Shown: piece by piece, positions 7,172 through 9,639 of the stretch
Position numbering within the stretch: position 1 is the stretch's first letter
Layout of the letters: every line of letters begins with the position of its first letter
Assembly (NCBI GenBank): GCA_943325745.2
Contig: CALPQP020000026.1
Span: 1 to 9,639, forward strand
Origin: Gulosibacter massiliensis
GTDB taxonomy: Bacteria > Actinomycetota > Actinomycetes > Actinomycetales > Microbacteriaceae
Reading direction: 5' to 3'
Length of the DNA stretch: 9,639 nucleotides
The notes under the pieces: generated by a model
Seen by the model: the letters and a program-made list of their open reading frames with translations, nothing else
Database searches by the model: none
What the model was told of the DNA's origin: nothing
Made by a program: the position numbers and the translations under genes

Positions 7172-7593
7172 TTATGTCCGAACTCTCGGATGGAACGCTC
7201 CTACTCGACGCCCACACCGAGACCACCTTTGAGGGTGTTCGCGCCGCACAGCGAAAGCTCGCTGAACTTCGAGTCGATGGGTATGACACGGTTCACGTGG
7301 CGGGTCTGATCGAAGGCGGTGACGTGGCCGAACAACTGGACACCCTCGGGATCATGACCGTGCGACTCAATGTGCACCACCTGATTGTGGTGGGTGAGAG
7401 TGCCCGCAGGATGCATCAGACCGCCGAGCAAGAAGGTTCGTGGGGCGGAGAGTCAATCCCCGTTTTCGGGGTCGAGCACGCCTACGATGAAGTTGTGAGT
7501 CTGCGGGGACCTCGGGTGGCGATTTTGGTCACCGGCGGAGTGGACGCAGATTTGGGAAACGTTGTGGAGCGACTGAGGGAGGACCGACCATGA
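7168..7593 (+). CDS. murF: MurF C-terminal-domain-only protein at the murF locus
   Basis: MurF normally adds D-Ala-D-Ala to UDP-MurNAc-tripeptide and has about 450-500 residues. Here only 141 codons exist between murE and mraY. They match just the C-terminal Mur ligase domain: GTLLLDA with [11 protein letters not shown] (family: DAYNANPDSMRAALxxLAEL), then [26 protein letters not shown], and [20 protein letters not shown] for the usual VLVKGSR end. The N-terminal substrate domain and the central ATPase (GTNGKT) are absent and are not encoded in another frame nearby. The signature YNANPxSM is replaced by HTETTFEGV, and the KGSR site by TGGV. The start is taken as GTG 7168, overlapping the murE stop as GTGA; ATG 7174 is a close alternative. 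The stop overlaps mraY as ATGA. The intact frame and coupling suggest it is expressed, but it cannot itself be a ligase. A relic, or an accessory or regulatory domain, are both possible. Confidence 0.8.
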   Translation: MIMSELSDGTLLLDAHTETTFEGVRAAQRKLAELRVDGYDTVHVAGLIEGGDVAEQLDTLGIMTVRLNVHHLIVVGESARRMHQTAEQEGSWGGESIPVFGVEHAYDEVVSLRGPRVAILVTGGVDADLGNVVERLREDRP

Positions 7594-8687
7594 GGTCCGT
7601 GCTCTTTGGTGCTAGCTTTGCGCTCGCATTTACCTTGTTTTTGACTCCCGTGTTCATTCGCTTGTTCGATCGTCTCGGCTGGGGGCAATTCATTCGCGAT
7701 GACGGTCCGCAAAGCCACCACACCAAACGCGGGACCCCCACGATGGGTGGAATTGTCATCATTCTCGGTGCGGTTGTCGGTTACGCGCTTGGGCACCTCG
7801 TCGAGCAGGACCCGCCAACGCTGAGTGGTCTCCTCGTCGTGCTCATGATGACTGGAATGGGAATCGTCGGATTTATCGACGATTTCACCAAGTCACGAAA
7901 ACAGCGCAGTCTGGGTCTTGGGGGTTGGGCCAAGGTTTTCGGTCAGGCACTCGTCGCCACGGTGTTTGCACTCCTCGCCATCAGTTTTCCCGATGAGAAC
8001 GGCATGACCCCTGCATCGATGGCGATTAGTGCGGTGCGAGATATCCCGTGGCTTGACTTCGCCGTGGTTGGCGGAATCATCGGGGTCGTCCTTTACGTGC
8101 TGTGGACGAACCTCATCGTCATTTCGACCGCGAACGGCGTCAATGTCGCTGACGGTCTGGACGGGTTGGCTTCGGGGAGTGCGATTCTGGCCATCACCTC
8201 GTACGTCATTATCGGCTTTTGGCAATTCAATCAGTCATGTTTCAGTTCGGCCTTGGACCCGGAGGTTGCGTATAAGTGCTACGAGGCCCGCGACTCGCTG
8301 GACCTGGTGGCTATCGCCGCAGCCATCGCCGCTAGCACCGTGGGGTTCCTGTGGTGGAACACGACACCCGCACAAATCTTTATGGGTGACACCGGGTCAC
8401 TGGGTCTCGGCGGCGCGCTCGCTGCGCTGGCAATCTTGACCCGAACCGAACTTCTCATCATTCTCATTGGGTCGATATTCGTCATCGTGGCGGGCTCGGT
8501 CATTATTCAGCGCGCGTACTTCAAATTGACCAAGGGTAAACGCATTTTTCTCATGAGTCCTCTTCATCACCACTTCGAATTGAAGGGCTGGGCCGAGATC
8601 ACCGTTGTCGTGAGATTCTGGCTAATCGCGGCCCTAGGAGTCGGTTTGGGAGTCGGGTTGTTCTACCTCGAATGGGCGAGCCAGTAA
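7590..8687 (+). CDS. mraY: Phospho-MurNAc-pentapeptide-transferase MraY
   Basis: MraY moves phospho-MurNAc-pentapeptide from UDP onto undecaprenyl phosphate, making lipid I at the inner face of the membrane. The 365-residue product has about ten hydrophobic segments and all the catalytic motifs: [12 protein letters not shown] near the N-terminus, the GFIDDF aspartates (D97, D98), [12 protein letters not shown] (182-193), GDTGS with D267, and the [10 protein letters not shown] histidines (326-328). Length is normal for the family. The ATG overlaps the preceding stop as ATGA, and GGGAGG (7577-7582), lying inside the end of the MurF-like gene, is 7 nt upstream. Translation should therefore be coupled to that gene, which may help explain why the short frame is kept. 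The stop TAA overlaps the murD start. Confidence 0.97.
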   Translation: MRSVLFGASFALAFTLFLTPVFIRLFDRLGWGQFIRDDGPQSHHTKRGTPTMGGIVIILGAVVGYALGHLVEQDPPTLSGLLVVLMMTGMGIVGFIDDFTKSRKQRSLGLGGWAKVFGQALVATVFALLAISFPDENGMTPASMAISAVRDIPWLDFAVVGGIIGVVLYVLWTNLIVISTANGVNVADGLDGLASGSAILAITSYVIIGFWQFNQSCFSSALDPEVAYKCYEARDSLDLVAIAAAIAASTVGFLWWNTTPAQIFMGDTGSLGLGGALAALAILTRTELLIILIGSIFVIVAGSVIIQRAYFKLTKGKRIFLMSPLHHHFELKGWAEITVVVRFWLIAALGVGLGVGLFYLEWASQ

Positions 8688-9639
8688 TGTCGCGCCTCTC
8701 CGGCCTGACGAGTTGGAACGCTGATTGGAAGGGCGTCAAAGTCCTTGTTGTGGGGCTCGGGGTCACCGGATTTTCTGTCGCCGACACGCTGTGGGAACTC
8801 GGGTGCGAAGCGTTCGTCGTCACGTCACGGGCGTCAGACGAGCACACCGCGATTCTCGACGTCATCGGTATCGACTATGCGATTGTGCCGGACGAGACCG
8901 AGATGGCGAGGCTTGCCGCCGAGTCTGCACCGGATGTCATCGTGGTGAGCCCGGGAATTTCCCCTCAGCACCCGATCGTCTCGTGGGCTGCGACCGAGTC
9001 GATTCCAATCTGGAGTGACATTGAACTTGCGTGGCGCGTGCGGGACAAGGTGTTAACCGCAGAATGGCTCCTCATCACGGGGACCAATGGCAAGACGACA
9101 ACGACTCAGCTCACCGCACACGTTTTAGCGACAGCTGGATTTCGCGTCGCAGCGGTGGGAAACATCGGTGTACCCGTATTGGACGCAGTTCGTGACCCAA
9201 CAGGTTTTGAATTCCTCGTCGTCGAGATCTCGAGCTTCCAATTGCACTGGTTGCCCACCGTCGGGGAAGGGGCACTTCGCCCGCTGGTCAGCGCATGTCT
9301 CAACATCGCCGAGGACCACCTCGATTGGCACGGCTCAGCCGAGGCGTACCGTGCGGCGAAAGGTGCGGTGTATCACAACACCCGCAAGTCCGTGTTCTAT
9401 AACCGAATCGACCCAGTGACCGAAGCCCTCGTGCGCGACGCGAATGTCGAAGAAGGCTGCGAGGCAATCGGCTTCGGGCTAGTCACGCCTGACACCGGTG
9501 AACTGGGAACAATTGACGGCATACTCGTCGACCGCGCATTTGTGCCCGATCGACGAAACAACGCTCAGGAATTGACGACGGTCGATCATCTGGTCGAGCT
9601 GGGCTTTGCGACCCCGCACATGATTCTCAATATCCTCGC
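8687..9639 (+). CDS. murD: UDP-N-acetylmuramoylalanine--D-glutamate ligase MurD (3' end missing)
   Basis: MurD adds D-glutamate to the first-residue UDP-MurNAc intermediate in the cytoplasm. The frame is open to the window edge, giving 317 residues of an expected 450-500. The N-terminal UDP-binding domain shows VLVVGLGVTGFSVADTL and SPGISPQHP. The ATPase domain has TGTNGKTTTT (131-140, K136), VGNIGVPVLD, EISSFQLH, NIAEDHLDWHG (206-216) and AYRAAKGAVY with K225 as the probable carbamylated lysine. The last visible stretch, DHLVELGFATPHMILNIL, belongs to the start of the C-terminal domain. The start at ATG 8687 overlaps the mraY stop by one base (TAATG). An in-frame ATG at 8672 would add five residues, and neither has a strong ribosome site, so coupling to mraY is likely. 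Confidence 0.96.
   Translation, partial: MSRLSGLTSWNADWKGVKVLVVGLGVTGFSVADTLWELGCEAFVVTSRASDEHTAILDVIGIDYAIVPDETEMARLAAESAPDVIVVSPGISPQHPIVSWAATESIPIWSDIELAWRVRDKVLTAEWLLITGTNGKTTTTQLTAHVLATAGFRVAAVGNIGVPVLDAVRDPTGFEFLVVEISSFQLHWLPTVGEGALRPLVSACLNIAEDHLDWHGSAEAYRAAKGAVYHNTRKSVFYNRIDPVTEALVRDANVEEGCEAIGFGLVTPDTGELGTIDGILVDRAFVPDRRNNAQELTTVDHLVELGFATPHMILNIL

Noticed and set aside
6612..7232. A 206-codon open frame overlapping the end of murE, checked as a possible source of the missing MurF N-terminal or ATPase part
   Set aside because: Its translation has no GTNGKT-type loop or Mur ligase motif and is a frame shadow of murE. The missing MurF domains are not hidden in this window.
7590..8687. 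Possibility that the window holds an exotic mobile or defence system
   Set aside because: No transposase, integrase, CRISPR repeat, toxin-antitoxin pair or base-composition break was seen. All genes apart from the short MurF-like one are ordinary dcw cluster members.

Overview
The window is the start of a division and cell wall (dcw) cluster from a high-GC Gram-positive bacterium (Actinomycetota). The order polyprenyl synthase (divergent), DUF3040 protein, mraZ, rsmH, ftsL, ftsI, murE, murF remnant, mraY, murD is typical of actinobacteria. The moderate-to-high GC, many GTG starts and the detailed wording of MurE, FtsL and MurD point to Micrococcales, probably Microbacteriaceae or a close relative. 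That family placement is from remembered motif patterns, not from a search.

Layout. Bases 1-111 hold the end of the idsA intergenic region and possibly the first codons of another minus-strand gene. A polyprenyl diphosphate synthase (112-1221, minus) and a two-helix DUF3040 membrane protein (1275-1604, plus) diverge from a 53-bp promoter region containing a short perfect inverted repeat. A strong UUCG-loop terminator (1622-1646) closes the DUF3040 unit. A new promoter follows, overlaid by four 10-bp-spaced MraZ boxes (1701-1735), and drives mraZ and the genes after it on the plus strand to the window end.

The dcw genes work together. MraZ represses the operon, RsmH methylates 16S rRNA, and FtsL and FtsI belong to the septal machine. 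MurD and MurE build the UDP-MurNAc-peptide, and MraY moves it onto undecaprenyl phosphate at the membrane. From rsmH onward, gaps are at most 25 bp and most junctions overlap (ATGA, GTGA, ATGA, TAATG), which suggests translational coupling.

The most unusual point is the murF position. Instead of a MurF of about 450-500 residues, an intact 141-codon frame encodes only a divergent MurF C-terminal domain. It has no substrate-binding or ATPase domain and its signature motifs are eroded, yet it is cleanly coupled to murE and mraY. MurE also departs from the meso-diaminopimelate-type consensus at the residues that recognise the third amino acid (DHHPR and GPGHQ instead of DNPR and GKGHE), consistent with a non-DAP peptidoglycan. 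No mobile element, CRISPR array, tRNA or rRNA was seen.
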